From Salinispora fenicalii (lineage in GTDB: Bacteria > Actinomycetota > Actinomycetes > Mycobacteriales > Micromonosporaceae), in assembly GCF_000514815.1 (NCBI RefSeq), contig NZ_KI911471.1, positions 435,062 through 499,061 on the forward strand: a stretch of DNA of 64,000 nt, read 5' to 3'. The translations under genes were made by a program, and so were the position numbers. Position 1 is the stretch's first letter; each line of letters opens with the position of its first letter. The notes below the pieces were generated by a model. That model did no database searches, was not told the origin of the DNA, and saw nothing but the letters and a program-made list of their open reading frames with translations. Below, piece after piece: positions 51,632 through 60,682 of the stretch.

Positions 51632-52143
51632 CTGTTCACCCGCCGCTGTCCTGGCCCGATACCGCGGACGGACGGCAGGAGCCGGCCGGTGGCCGCGTAC
51701 CCGACCCAGACCGCGAGCAGCGCGCCGGTCAGGGTCGCCGTGAGGTAGACCAGGGCGGTCGTCGTCGCCCCGGTGGCGGCCAGGTGCCGTGCCTCCACGG
51801 CGTGGGTGGCGAAGGTGGTGTAGCCGCCGAGCACCCCGACCCCGAGAAACGGCCGGGCCAGCGCCGGTGGGTGGGCCCGCCGGGCGAGCACCGCCATCAG
51901 AACGCCGATCAGCAGGCATCCGCTCAGGTTGACCGCGAACGTCGGCCACGGGAAGCCCGCCGGGTCGTGCGGCAGTGCGGCCGACAGGCCGGTGCGGGCC
52001 AACGCGCCCAGCACACCGCCGGCGGAGACGGCGGCGAGCACCGCGGCCGGGTGGGCGGGCAGCTCGGCTCGGTCGGCGGGCACGGCCAGGTCGACATCGG
52101 GGTCGACGCGTCGCTGCTCCGGTCCGGACACCTGTTCCCCCAT
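51628..52143 (-). CDS. crcB: Fluoride channel subunit CrcB, copy 1
   Basis: A 171-residue CrcB protein with a polar N-terminal extension of about 40 residues, then GGVLGALARTGLSAALP, WPTFAVNLSGCLLIGVL and GVLGGYTTFATHAVEARHL. Met at 52143 (start of GEQVSGPEQRR) was preferred over ATG 52257, which would overlap the divergent thioesterase promoter region. The two crcB genes in tandem are the common actinobacterial heterodimer arrangement. A 27-residue C-terminal tail follows the last helix. Confidence 0.88.
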   Translation of the reverse strand: MGEQVSGPEQRRVDPDVDLAVPADRAELPAHPAAVLAAVSAGGVLGALARTGLSAALPHDPAGFPWPTFAVNLSGCLLIGVLMAVLARRAHPPALARPFLGVGVLGGYTTFATHAVEARHLAATGATTTALVYLTATLTGALLAVWVGYAATGRLLPSVRGIGPGQRRVNR

Positions 52144-52169
52144 CCACACCGCCGTCGACCGAGCCCACC

Positions 52170-54608
52170 CTATCGGCGGGGCAGCACGGCTATGTGGCAG
52201 CGTGGTGTGGCCGGGTGGCGGTGGTGCCGGATCCGGGGCGGTGGCGTACCGTAGCAAGATCGTCGAAGTGTTCGTCCGGCGCAGTGAGGAGAGCGGCGAT
52301 GTCGGATCGTCCGCCCCACCCCGACCGGCGGGAGTCGACCGGAGGGGATAGCGCGACGGAGTCGGACGGTTCCGGTCACCGTTCGAAGCCGGATGGTTCC
52401 GGTCACCGTTCGGAGCCGGACCCGCAGCGGCGCAACGCCGCGTACGAGATGTTCGCTGCCGATGTCGCCTCGCGTGCGCTCGGCATCGAGCTGGTCGAAG
52501 CGGCGGCGGGGGCGGCGGTGGCCCGGATGCGGGTGACCGGGGCGATGGTCAACGGACACCGGATCGCCCACGGCGGCTATCTGTTTCTGCTTGCCGACAC
52601 CGCGTTCGCGTTGGCCTGTAACAGCTACGGCCCGGTGACGGTCGCGGCCGGCGGGGACATTGTCTTTGTCCGGTCGGCGCGCGAGGGGGATGTGCTGCTG
52701 GCCCAGGCCGCCGAACGCCTTCGGTACGGCCGCAGCGGGATCTACGACGTCACGGTCACCCGGGACGACGGCGTGGTGATTGCCGAGTTTCGTGGCCGGA
52801 GTCGCACCGTGAACGGGGTCTGAGTCGGCCGGGACGGCGGCGCGGGTGCGCCACTCGGTCCGGACTGCCCGGGTGAGCCGAGCGGCGGCGACGGAGGCGA
52901 CCACCGGGTCCGGCACGGTGTAGCCGTCCGGCCCTGCGGCCAGCAGATCCTGATTCGCCAGATCGTGTAGCGCCGTGACCGCCCGGCCTGATGCCCAACC
53001 GAGTACGCGGTCCAGCAGTACCGGTGTGACGGGCGTCCCGATGGCGGCGGTGGCCATCAACACGGCCCGGCCGGTGCCGTCCAACTGGTCGAGCCGAGTG
53101 TCGAGGGCGCGCCGGATCGGATCGGGAACCGGAGGTGCGGAGCCGGGGGCCAGTGACGCCACGTAGGCGGCGGCCCGACCGGGGAGGCCGTGGACCAGCG
53201 GTAGCAGCATCGTGGCGAGCGCAGCCGGTTGGCCGGCCCGGCGCAGCAGGTGGTGCAGTAGCCGCTCGGATTCCCTGGTCGACAAGCGGTGTAGCGGCAG
53301 CCTCTCCCGCCGGCCCCCAATGCGTTGGGCCGCTGTCGGTTCCGGACCATGCAGGGCGATCACTGCGAGGGGCAGGGCCCGGATCCGGGCGACGGCGAGC
53401 AGCCGGTGCAGGAAGCGGCTCACCTCCGGGGCGCCGCGGTCGAGGTCGTCGACCGCTACCACCACCGGCTGCCGCTCGGCGAGGCCGAGCAGGCACTCCT
53501 GCCACCTCGCCATCCCCCGACGGGCGGTGAGGCTGGTGTCCGGCTCCGCCAGCAGTTCCTGCAGCGCGGACACCACCTCAGTGCGGCGGTTCGGCGGGAG
53601 CACCGCAGCGACGGCGGAGGTGAGCCGGGCCCGGACTACCGGGGCTGGATCCTGGTCACCGACTCCGGCGAAGGCGCGGACCAGGTCGGCGATGGGTGCC
53701 AGCGGCTGCTCCGGATACGGCGGGCACACCGTTACGCACCAGTGGACTGGGGCTCCGTCGACTGCCGGGACCGCGCGTACCAGCTCATGGAGGAGCCGGC
53801 TGCGTCCGCTGCCCGCGGGGCCAGTAGCCGAGATCCAACGGGGTCGGCGGTCCCGCATCGCCCGCACTAGCTGGTCCCGGGCCGCGGTGAGCTCCCCGCG
53901 TCGCCCGATCAACGGCCCGCAGTGCCGCGTCGGTTCGGGCCGGGCCGGTCCGGTGGCGTGCCAGATCTCGAGGGGTAGCGAATTCCCGATGACCGCCACG
54001 GCGGGTGCCCGACGTTGACCGATCAGCCGGTTGGTAGCCCGGTGGGTGACGGCGCAGAGGACGACCCCGCCCGGCGGGGCGTAGGTCTGTAGGCGGGCGG
54101 CGAGGGTGATGACCGCGCCGCTGGCCATGCCGTGGGCGCCGTCGCGGATGGTGCTGAGGTCGACCACCGCCTCGCCGGTCGCCACCCCGACCCGGACGCG
54201 CAGCGTCGGCGCCCCGGGGAACGTCCGCCGGTCCAGCGAGCGCTGGATCTCCAGGCCGGCCCGGACCGCGCGATAGGCATCGAATCCGTCGGATTCCGGA
54301 GCGCCAAAGAGCGCCATCACAGCGTCGCCGATGTACTTTTCCACCACTCCGCCCCAGCGGTGTAGTACCCGGGCCACGGTGTCGAAGTAGGCCTGTTGCA
54401 GGGCCCGTACCTCCTCGGGATCGAGCTGGTTGACCAGCCGGGTCGATCCGACGATGTCGGCGAAGAGGACGCTGACTGTGCGCCTCTCCTCGGGCACCGG
54501 CCAGCGGGCGGGTGTGTCGGCGCCGACTCGTGGGGTGTGCGGGGGTGTACCGGGATACCGGTCGGCGACCGGAAGTGGCCCAGCGGTGGCGTTCAACATG
54601 GCGTGCAT
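52170..54608 (-). CDS. Class 3 nucleotide cyclase-NTPase regulator with an antisense tail
   Basis: The clear domains are a class III adenylate/guanylate cyclase (residues about 42-200; SVLFADIVGST with metal-binding Asp51, and EKYIGDAVMALFG with Asp95) and an AAA/STAND-type NTPase (about 235-560). The Walker A reads GPAGSGRSR, with the usual Lys replaced by Arg269, so ATP turnover may be impaired. Walker B is VVVAVDDLDRG. The frame does not stop where homologous domains end (near 52823) but continues 218 codons, antisense to the whole thioesterase gene; that tail is Arg/His-rich and looks like shadow translation. Possible causes are a lost stop, a frameshift or a genuine long overlap. Start uncertain: ATG 54608 chosen, ATG 54599 and 54662 possible. 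Divergent from a LuxR-type regulator. Confidence 0.75.
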   Translation of the reverse strand: MHAMLNATAGPLPVADRYPGTPPHTPRVGADTPARWPVPEERRTVSVLFADIVGSTRLVNQLDPEEVRALQQAYFDTVARVLHRWGGVVEKYIGDAVMALFGAPESDGFDAYRAVRAGLEIQRSLDRRTFPGAPTLRVRVGVATGEAVVDLSTIRDGAHGMASGAVITLAARLQTYAPPGGVVLCAVTHRATNRLIGQRRAPAVAVIGNSLPLEIWHATGPARPEPTRHCGPLIGRRGELTAARDQLVRAMRDRRPRWISATGPAGSGRSRLLHELVRAVPAVDGAPVHWCVTVCPPYPEQPLAPIADLVRAFAGVGDQDPAPVVRARLTSAVAAVLPPNRRTEVVSALQELLAEPDTSLTARRGMARWQECLLGLAERQPVVVAVDDLDRGAPEVSRFLHRLLAVARIRALPLAVIALHGPEPTAAQRIGGRRERLPLHRLSTRESERLLHHLLRRAGQPAALATMLLPLVHGLPGRAAAYVASLAPGSAPPVPDPIRRALDTRLDQLDGTGRAVLMATAAIGTPVTPVLLDRVLGWASGRAVTALHDLANQDLLAAGPDGYTVPDPVVASVAAARLTRAVRTEWRTRAAVPADSDPVHGATPATKLGNHHAVVPGDRDVVDPAAAVPKAFGGLGQQHIPLARRPDKDNVPAGRDRHRAVAVTGQRERGVGKQKQIAAVGDPVSVDHRPGHPHPGHRRPRRRFDQLDAERTRGDIGSEHLVRGVAPLRVRLRTVTGTIRLRTVTGTVRLRRAIPSGRLPPVGVGRTIRHRRSPHCAGRTLRRSCYGTPPPRIRHHRHPATPRCHIAVLPRR
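52299..52823 (+). CDS. PaaI-like hydroxyphenylacetyl-CoA thioesterase (hotdog fold)
   Basis: A 174-residue thioesterase. VNGHRIAHGGYLFLLADTA (near residues 84-102) is the active-site HGG loop of PaaI-type hotdog enzymes, which cleave phenylacetyl-derived or other acyl-CoA. Before the hotdog fold the first 50 residues are charged and contain a nine-residue unit DGSGHRSKP repeated twice. The ATG at 52299 follows GAGGAGAG; a longer in-frame sequence upstream was rejected. A (-) strand frame from the neighbouring cyclase gene runs antisense through the whole gene. Confidence 0.87.
   Translation: MSDRPPHPDRRESTGGDSATESDGSGHRSKPDGSGHRSEPDPQRRNAAYEMFAADVASRALGIELVEAAAGAAVARMRVTGAMVNGHRIAHGGYLFLLADTAFALACNSYGPVTVAAGGDIVFVRSAREGDVLLAQAAERLRYGRSGIYDVTVTRDDGVVIAEFRGRSRTVNGV
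52365..52418 (+). repeat. Two 27-bp coding repeats in the thioesterase N-terminus
   Basis: Units 52365-52391 and 52392-52418 encode DGSGHRSKP and DGSGHRSEP. They differ by two bases, so the duplication is recent. The segment precedes the hotdog fold and is likely disordered. Confidence 0.85.
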
Positions 54609-54809
54609 CTGTCCTTTCGGTCCCCCGTGGGTGGAGTGGTTCCTGCGAACCTTGTCGACCATCCGAGACTGGCAGCATTGTTTCGTTTCGGGATCTGGCG
54701 AATGACGTATCTCCGCCGGCTGTCACTTTTGTTCGTAATGCCGACGAGATGAGGAAAACCAACTAGTTTGCTGGTAGAATACGCCGGCCTTGGTAGCTAG
54801 TCTGCATGT

Positions 54810-57713
54810 GTGATCAACGATGTGGACGGTGCGCCGCTGGTCGGCCGGGCTGAATCGCTGGAGGCAATACGATCCACCCTGGCCAGTACCGGCCAGGGCC
54901 AACCCACGGCGGTCTTCCTCACCGGTGAGAGTGGGGTTGGTAAGAGTCGGCTGTTGCGCGAGGTCGGATCTGAGCTTCGGGACGCGGGCGCCCTTCTACT
55001 CACCGGCGCCTGCCTGGACATCGGTGACGCCTCCCCGCTGCATCCACTGCGTCAGGCGCTACGTCGCCTCGACACCGAGCTGACCACCGGGCCCCCCAAC
55101 GCCTCCTCGGCCCTCCGGGGGTTGCTTGGGGTCTTCGCTGACCAGGCCAGTGGCCCCGACGGTGCCGGGGCGTTGTTGGAGCAGGTCTCCCACGGGCTGC
55201 ACCTGATTGCTGGTGGGCGGCAGCTGGTACTCATCCTTGATGACCTTCAATGGGCTGACCGCAGTACCCGGCAGCTCTTGCTCTACCTGCTCGCCGGACT
55301 GGGCGACCTGCACCTCTCGGTGCTGGCCGCCGTGCGCGCCGAATCCCTCCAGGGCGCGCACCCGCTGCGCCGGATGCTCACCGAGCTGCGTCGTCTGCGT
55401 ACGGTGCGGGTGCTCGACCTGGCGCCGTTGGATCGCGCCGCCACCGAGCAGTTGGCCGCTGCCGTGGCCGGTGAAGCCCTGCCAACAGCCGCCGCCGAGC
55501 AACTGTGGCAGCGCAGCGGTGGTAACCCCTTCGTGGTGGAGGAGTTGGCTCGCGATCTGCGGGACGGCCGGGTCGGACTCTCCGACACGTTGCGGGAGAT
55601 CTTCTTAACCCGGGTGGAGGCGCTGCCGCCGGATGCGCACGCCGTGGTGTACGCGGTAGCCGTCGGGGTGGAGCCGGTAGCGCACTGGCTACTCGCCAAG
55701 GTGGTGCGGTTGCCGGAGGACGAGCTGATCGACGCGGTCCGGGAAGCCGTCGCGCACCGGCTGCTGGTCAGCGCCGACGAGGGCTACCGGCTACGACATC
55801 GGTTGGTCGCCGAGGTGCTGGAGGCGGAGCTGCTGCCAGTGGAGCGGGCCGCTCTGCACCAGCGCTACGCGCAGGCGTTGACCGGTGCGCACGCCGAGCT
55901 GCACCAGGCCCGACTGGCGTATCACTGGCGCCTCGCCGGGGAGCCGGTCCGGGCGCTGCCGGCAGCGATGGCGGCTGCCGAGGAAGCCGAGCGGCTGCAC
56001 GGGTACGTCGAGGCACACCGGCACTGGTCCACCGCAGTGCAGCTGGCCGAAACGTCTGCTGTCGGAGCGACCGCCGACCGGATGATGCTGCTGGAGCGGA
56101 CCGCCGAGGCGGCGCACCACTGCGGCGAGCACGCCCGCGCCCTAGCCCTGCTAGAGGAGGTGACTGCCGACGCCGCCCAGCCGGCCTGTGGTCTGTCCAT
56201 CCGGCGGGCCCGCTACCTCGCCGCCGCCGGTCGGTCCGCGCTGGCCGAGGCCGAATACCAGCGAGCCCTCGCTGCCGCCGACTGTACGCCCCGCCAGCGG
56301 GCCACCATCACAGCCCACCTCGCCGAACTGCTGCTCCATCTGGGCCGGTACGCCGATGCCGGTGCCCGCGCCCGGGAAGCGCTGGAGTTGGCCGACGCGG
56401 TGGCGGGTTCCACCTCGGAGGTAGTGCTGGCCAGCGCCGCACTGGGCTTCTCCGAGGCATTCCGGGAGGACCCGGAGGCTGGCCTGGCCGTGGTGCGCCG
56501 TGCCCTGGACACGGCTGAGCGGTCCGGCCGGCCGGAGGATGTGGCCTGCGCGTACCTGCACCTGGCCGAGCTGTTGACCGGGCCGCTGAACACCCTCGAG
56601 GAGGGGGTGGTCGTCGCACGGCGGGGCGCGGAGCGGGTCGCTGAGTTGGGGCTGGGCCGAACCTACGAGACCCGGCTGCTGGCGATCGCCATCAACGGAC
56701 TGTTCCGGGTTGGCCAGTGGGCCGAAGCGGAGAAGGTGGCCGCGGCGGCGCTACGGCACCGCCCGTCTGGTGCGGACGCGGTCGAGGTGCTGCTGGCCCG
56801 CTGTCGGCTCTCCGTCGGATACGGCGATATCGAGGCCGCTGATCGGGACCTGGATGCGGTCGCTACCCTCTGTGCCGGTGGCGGGGCGCGGCACGTGATC
56901 CCGTTGCTGACCTTGCGAGCCGGGCTGGCCATGTGGCAGGGCCGGCACGACCTGGCCCGGAAGGCCGTACAGCGGGGTCTGACCGAGAGTCGTTCCGACG
57001 ATCTCGTGATTCTCGCCGCGTTGATCTGGCACGGCTTGCGGGCGGAGGCCGAGGCGCACGCCAGCCGAAGCATCTCGGTGGACGAGACGGCGGTGCGGCG
57101 GCTCCGCGAGGCCGCCGATCGGGTGGCGCACCGGGCGGGGACGGCGGCCCGCCCGGTGCGCAGCGTGGTCGAGGCGTTCCTGGCCCTCTGCGCCGCCGAG
57201 GTGAGCCGGATCAACGGAAACGACCCTGAGCTCTGGGCCCGGTCGGTGGCAGAGTGGGACCGGCGTAACCACCCCTATCCGGCAACATACTCGCGACTGC
57301 GCCAGGCGGAGGCGTTGCTCGCCCGCCGTAGTCGTAGTACGAAGGCCGGAAAACTGCTCCGCCAGGCGTATCAGTCGGCCCTGGGGTTGGGCGCGGTGCC
57401 GTTGACCGCCGAGATCAAGACCGTCGCCGGGCGGGCGCGGGTCGCGTTGGCGGAGCGGGGGGCGGCGGCCGGTAGCCCGACCACCAGCACCCCGGCGGCT
57501 GGGGGCGAGTTGGCGGCGCTGACCGCACGCGAGCGGGAGGTGCTGGCGGCGGTGGCGGAGGGGCTGACCAACAAGGAGATCGGCCAGCGGCTGTTCATCA
57601 GCGAGCGGACCATCGGCGTGCACGTCTCGCACATCTTCGACAAGCTGCAGGTCCGTACCCGAGTTCAGGCGAGCGCGATCCTCCTCCGCAGCCAGCCGCC
57701 GGACGCGCACTGA
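54810..57713 (+). CDS. LuxR-family ATPase regulator (LAL/MalT type)
   Basis: A 967-residue STAND-type regulator. Residues 10-260 are an AAA domain with Walker A GESGVGKSR (40-48) and Walker B VLILDDLQWAD (near 138-148); residues about 340-880 are TPR-like helical repeats; residues about 900-960 hold a LuxR helix-turn-helix (LTAREREVLAAVAEGLTNKEIGQRLFIS...). Such proteins integrate a signal through the ATPase and activate secondary metabolism or stress genes. GTG start at 54810 with no strong ribosome binding site; TAGAAT at 54775-54780 may be a -10 element. Its divergent neighbour has the same ATPase group, suggesting a common origin. Confidence 0.9.
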   Translation: MINDVDGAPLVGRAESLEAIRSTLASTGQGQPTAVFLTGESGVGKSRLLREVGSELRDAGALLLTGACLDIGDASPLHPLRQALRRLDTELTTGPPNASSALRGLLGVFADQASGPDGAGALLEQVSHGLHLIAGGRQLVLILDDLQWADRSTRQLLLYLLAGLGDLHLSVLAAVRAESLQGAHPLRRMLTELRRLRTVRVLDLAPLDRAATEQLAAAVAGEALPTAAAEQLWQRSGGNPFVVEELARDLRDGRVGLSDTLREIFLTRVEALPPDAHAVVYAVAVGVEPVAHWLLAKVVRLPEDELIDAVREAVAHRLLVSADEGYRLRHRLVAEVLEAELLPVERAALHQRYAQALTGAHAELHQARLAYHWRLAGEPVRALPAAMAAAEEAERLHGYVEAHRHWSTAVQLAETSAVGATADRMMLLERTAEAAHHCGEHARALALLEEVTADAAQPACGLSIRRARYLAAAGRSALAEAEYQRALAAADCTPRQRATITAHLAELLLHLGRYADAGARAREALELADAVAGSTSEVVLASAALGFSEAFREDPEAGLAVVRRALDTAERSGRPEDVACAYLHLAELLTGPLNTLEEGVVVARRGAERVAELGLGRTYETRLLAIAINGLFRVGQWAEAEKVAAAALRHRPSGADAVEVLLARCRLSVGYGDIEAADRDLDAVATLCAGGGARHVIPLLTLRAGLAMWQGRHDLARKAVQRGLTESRSDDLVILAALIWHGLRAEAEAHASRSISVDETAVRRLREAADRVAHRAGTAARPVRSVVEAFLALCAAEVSRINGNDPELWARSVAEWDRRNHPYPATYSRLRQAEALLARRSRSTKAGKLLRQAYQSALGLGAVPLTAEIKTVAGRARVALAERGAAAGSPTTSTPAAGGELAALTAREREVLAAVAEGLTNKEIGQRLFISERTIGVHVSHIFDKLQVRTRVQASAILLRSQPPDAH

Positions 57714-57807
57714 CGAATACGTCGTTCTACTGATTCGCGTTGCTCTTGCCAGCTGCGAGGCTGTGCAGCGTACGGCACCGCGGGACGTTCGCCGCAGGGG
57801 AGCAGAG

Positions 57808-58578
57808 ATGAGTGATGTGGTCTGGGGGTGCGTGCATCGGGATGTCGTCGACTTGCTCGCCGACCGTCCGGTGGACGTCCCAGCGGTGGTTGACCACCTA
57901 ACCAAGTTGCAGGATTTGTTGGATCGGCGTTCTTCCTCGGAAGACACCTGCCCGTTGGCTGTCTTCAACCGGCTCTACCTGACCATCACCGAGCGGGTGT
58001 TGGAGGGCCTGTACGAGGGCTTCTTCTCCGACGTGGTCTTTTTGTCCCGGTTGGACGTTGAGTTCGCCGCTCGCTACTTCGACGCGCTGCGGCTGTGGAC
58101 CGACTCCAGCTCGCGCTGCCCGAAGGCATGGTCGTGCCTGTTTCAGCGAATGCAGGGCCCGGATGTCCGGCCGCTGCCGTCGGCTGCCGCCGGGATCAAC
58201 GCGCACATCAACTACGACCTGCCGTTCGCGCTGGTGTCGACGTTCGACAGCCTCGAGTCGGAGCCGGTGGACGGTAGCGAACAGCACAACGACTACCTGA
58301 AGATCAACGATATCTTCGCCGCGGCGATCCCCAGCCTGCGGCGCGGCTATCTCGACCATTGGCAGCTGGTGATCGACGTGCTCAACGGTGACGTTGACGA
58401 CTGGTATCAGGGGGAGCTGGTCGAGTACGTCCGCGACGTCGCCTGGCGAAACGCGAAGAAGATTTGGCGGTGCCGCAACGATCGGGCCGCCCATGAGCAG
58501 GAGCGGTTGCGGCTGGATAACCATGCCGAACTGCTTGGCCGACTACTGCTCTCGCCCCTGGGGGCGTACCTGCAGTAG
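57808..58578 (+). CDS. DUF5995-like protein
   Basis: A 256-residue protein with the DUF5995 hallmark INAHINYDLPFALV (near residues 132-145). The family has no experimentally established function known to me; the paired His/Asn/Asp residues suggest a metal or phosphate site. The protein is cytoplasmic, with no signal peptide, and helical. The ATG at 57808 follows AGGGGAG by 6 nt. The gene follows the LuxR regulator by 94 bp on the same strand, so it could be its target but is not obviously in the same operon. A hairpin pair follows it. Confidence 0.8.
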   Translation: MSDVVWGCVHRDVVDLLADRPVDVPAVVDHLTKLQDLLDRRSSSEDTCPLAVFNRLYLTITERVLEGLYEGFFSDVVFLSRLDVEFAARYFDALRLWTDSSSRCPKAWSCLFQRMQGPDVRPLPSAAAGINAHINYDLPFALVSTFDSLESEPVDGSEQHNDYLKINDIFAAAIPSLRRGYLDHWQLVIDVLNGDVDDWYQGELVEYVRDVAWRNAKKIWRCRNDRAAHEQERLRLDNHAELLGRLLLSPLGAYLQ

Positions 58579-58755
58579 TCGGTGGGGGACCGCGCTCCGC
58601 AGCGGAGCGATGCGCGGGCGTCGTCCGCGTCGTCCGCCGGGATCCGGATTGTGGACGGCGTGGTGGGAGGCAGGAATGGATACGCGCCGGGCGTGGGGAC
58701 GTTCGGCGGTAACGGGGGTATTCGTTCCGGTCGCTGCCGAGGGGCGGGGGGAAAT

Positions 58756-58795
58756 CCGGGTGGATTGGCCGGCACCTGCCAGCCAATCCACCCGG
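58756..58795. terminator. Perfect 14-bp hairpin between convergent genes
   Basis: CCGGGTGGATTGGC (58756-58769) is an exact reverse complement of GCCAATCCACCCGG (58782-58795), with a 12-nt loop. It is the strongest stem seen in the window and lies between the DUF5995 gene and the (-) beta-helix gene, so it is a likely bidirectional terminator. Confidence 0.75.
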
Positions 58796-58810
58796 CTGCA
58801 CGTACGGGCT

Positions 58811-58854
58811 GAGGGGTTCCGCCCCACCAGCCAACAGCGGGAACGAAACCCCTC
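58811..58854. terminator. Second hairpin before the beta-helix gene end
   Basis: GAGGGGTT (58811-58818) pairs with AACCCCTC (58847-58854), with inner CCGC/GCGG pairing. It ends 23 bp before the beta-helix stop on the (-) strand and may serve as its terminator. Confidence 0.5.
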
Positions 58855-58877
58855 GTGGTCCGAGGTGTCGGATATTG

Positions 58878-60251
58878 CTATCCGACACAGTCGGGTACGT
58901 CCCCGGAGCAGTTGTCCGGCCGGTTCTTGATCACAACGGTGCCGGTGGCGGGGTTCAGGATCACCGTGCCGCCCCCCTCGTTGAAGATTCCTCCACCTTC
59001 GAGAACAGCGAGGTTCTTGATCACCTTTGTGTTGAACAGGCTGACCGTGCCGGGGTCGTCATTGTATATCCCGCCACCTATGTCCTCGGCCAGATTGCTG
59101 ACAATCTCGGAGTTACGTATTACGGTGTCTCCTTCGGTGGCGATTCCGCCGCCGTCCGCCAGGGTTATGTTCTTCGTGACCAAGGCCTTGTCGATCACGA
59201 GCGTGGAACCAGATAGGGAATCTACTCCGGCACCTTCGAAAGCGCGGTTCTTAAGGATTTTCACGTGCTGCAGGGTGGCCTGCGCTGACTCGTCGAGCCG
59301 AATGCCGCCCCCTTCTTCCGGGCCGGAGTTGCCCCTAATTTCCGACTTGGTGACGTGGAGGATGCTGGCGACTACGTTTACTCCGCCGCCCTCGCTCTCG
59401 GCGACATTGTCGCTAATAACGCTCTTGTGTATCAGTGTGGTGCCACCCTCGTTTGCGTCAATGCCGCCTCCGTTGTCGGAGGCCACATTATCCGTGATTT
59501 TCGATTCCGTAACGGTGAGGTCGCCGTTGCTCTGGATGCCGCCACCCACCTCTGCGCGATTGAGGGTGATTGTGGAGTTCTTGACTCGGGTGGTGCCGTT
59601 GTTGGCGATGCCCCCGCCGTTGTTGTCGGCGACGTTGCGGGTGATGGTGCTGTGTTTGACGGTTAGTTCTCCACCCTCGTTGACGAGGATTCCCCCACCG
59701 TTATCCTCGGATATTCCGCCGGCGATCTTCAGTTTGTTGAGGGTGAGGTTGCCGCCGGTGTTGACGGTGAGGATGCGGAACTCATCGGCGGTGGTGGAGC
59801 GTTCGATTCTGGTGTTCTTACTGCCGTTGAGGGTGATGGGGGCGGTGATGGCGGGGAGGCCGGCGCCGTCGATGTCGGCGGTGAGCAGGTAGGTGCAGTC
59901 CTTGGCGAGGTCGAGGATGGCGCCGTCGTTGGCGTTGGCGAGGGTGATCGCGGCGATCAGCTGGTCCGCGCTGCAGGGGACCGGGGTGCCCTTGGGCTTG
60001 TTTTCCTTACCGCCCTTGCTCTTGTCGTCGCCCTTTCCCGCATCGCGGTGGCCGTCGGCGGAGGACCGGTCGGACTTCCCGGGCCGGTCGTCGGCGGTGA
60101 GAGGACGCCCGATGGCGGCGGCGGCCGGAGTGGCGGCGGCGGCGGTCAGGGCCAGGCCAGCTACCCCGGCCAGCCCGAGGGTCCACCATCGTCCCCTCGT
60201 CCGGCCTTCATCTGGCCGGTTCGGTTCGTGGTCCTGGTGCGGATGGTTCAT
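58878..60251 (-). CDS. Secreted parallel beta-helix protein (polymorphic GGGI-repeat type), first of a pair
   Basis: A 457-residue exported protein. A Tat-less signal peptide with core LGLAGVAGLALTAAA is followed by a Lys/Asp-rich linker and about ten turns, each with a Gly-Gly-Gly-Ile/Val-type motif, Asn-rich strands and alternating Thr/Ile, typical of right-handed parallel beta helices (polymorphic membrane protein-like or pectate lyase-like). Four Cys, two near VPCSADQLI and DCTYLL and two in the last 12 residues (NCSGDVPDCVG), match positions in the paralogue at 60683 and could cap the helix by disulfides. No catalytic motif or membrane anchor is visible. The role could be surface adhesion or polysaccharide binding. 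Confidence 0.85.
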   Translation of the reverse strand: MNHPHQDHEPNRPDEGRTRGRWWTLGLAGVAGLALTAAAATPAAAAIGRPLTADDRPGKSDRSSADGHRDAGKGDDKSKGGKENKPKGTPVPCSADQLIAAITLANANDGAILDLAKDCTYLLTADIDGAGLPAITAPITLNGSKNTRIERSTTADEFRILTVNTGGNLTLNKLKIAGGISEDNGGGILVNEGGELTVKHSTITRNVADNNGGGIANNGTTRVKNSTITLNRAEVGGGIQSNGDLTVTESKITDNVASDNGGGIDANEGGTTLIHKSVISDNVAESEGGGVNVVASILHVTKSEIRGNSGPEEGGGIRLDESAQATLQHVKILKNRAFEGAGVDSLSGSTLVIDKALVTKNITLADGGGIATEGDTVIRNSEIVSNLAEDIGGGIYNDDPGTVSLFNTKVIKNLAVLEGGGIFNEGGGTVILNPATGTVVIKNRPDNCSGDVPDCVG

Positions 60252-60682
60252 CGCGGTCTCGGTGTCCTTCCCCCGTCGCGGACGAGGAGCCAGTCATCCG
60301 GACGGTGGTGCCGGGTGCTGTTCCTCGGCTACCAGGTAGGTGGTAGCAACCACCCTCGAGCTAAACCGACATAAGCCCCAGACAGTTGTGAACGCGAATA
60401 ACCTGCCCAAATAGGGTAGCTGCATCGTTCTCTGTTGCCGCGCGCCGTTGTGACGGCGAGGTGTGAACACTGACGATGACTGGTGTCGCTCAGATGAGCT
60501 GGCGGTATCCCGTCGGATGTCGAGCTGCAGGATGGGAGTAAACAGGTGATTTATTCACGTTGCCGTTTCCTGCCCTCTTTTCTCCCCGTACCGTGACGTT
60601 CGGTGACGACCACGTGGTCGCTGCCCTACCGTCCGGAAGCATCCCGGCCGGCTCAGGTGTGAGGGAGAGGCAGGAGAGCACG
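60252..60682. other. 431-bp divergent promoter region of the beta-helix pair
   Basis: More AT-rich than its surroundings (60361-60570), as expected for promoters. It has an inverted repeat GGTGGT/ACCACC (60339-60344, 60349-60354) and two GTGAAC-type motifs (60388 and 60462). A precise -35/-10 pair could not be fixed. AGGAGAG precedes the right gene start. No small gene was recognised. Confidence 0.5.

Noticed and set aside
52144..52298. Possible fluoride riboswitch upstream of the crcB pair
   Set aside because: The compact pseudoknot core expected for that element was not found on the (-) strand of this spacer.
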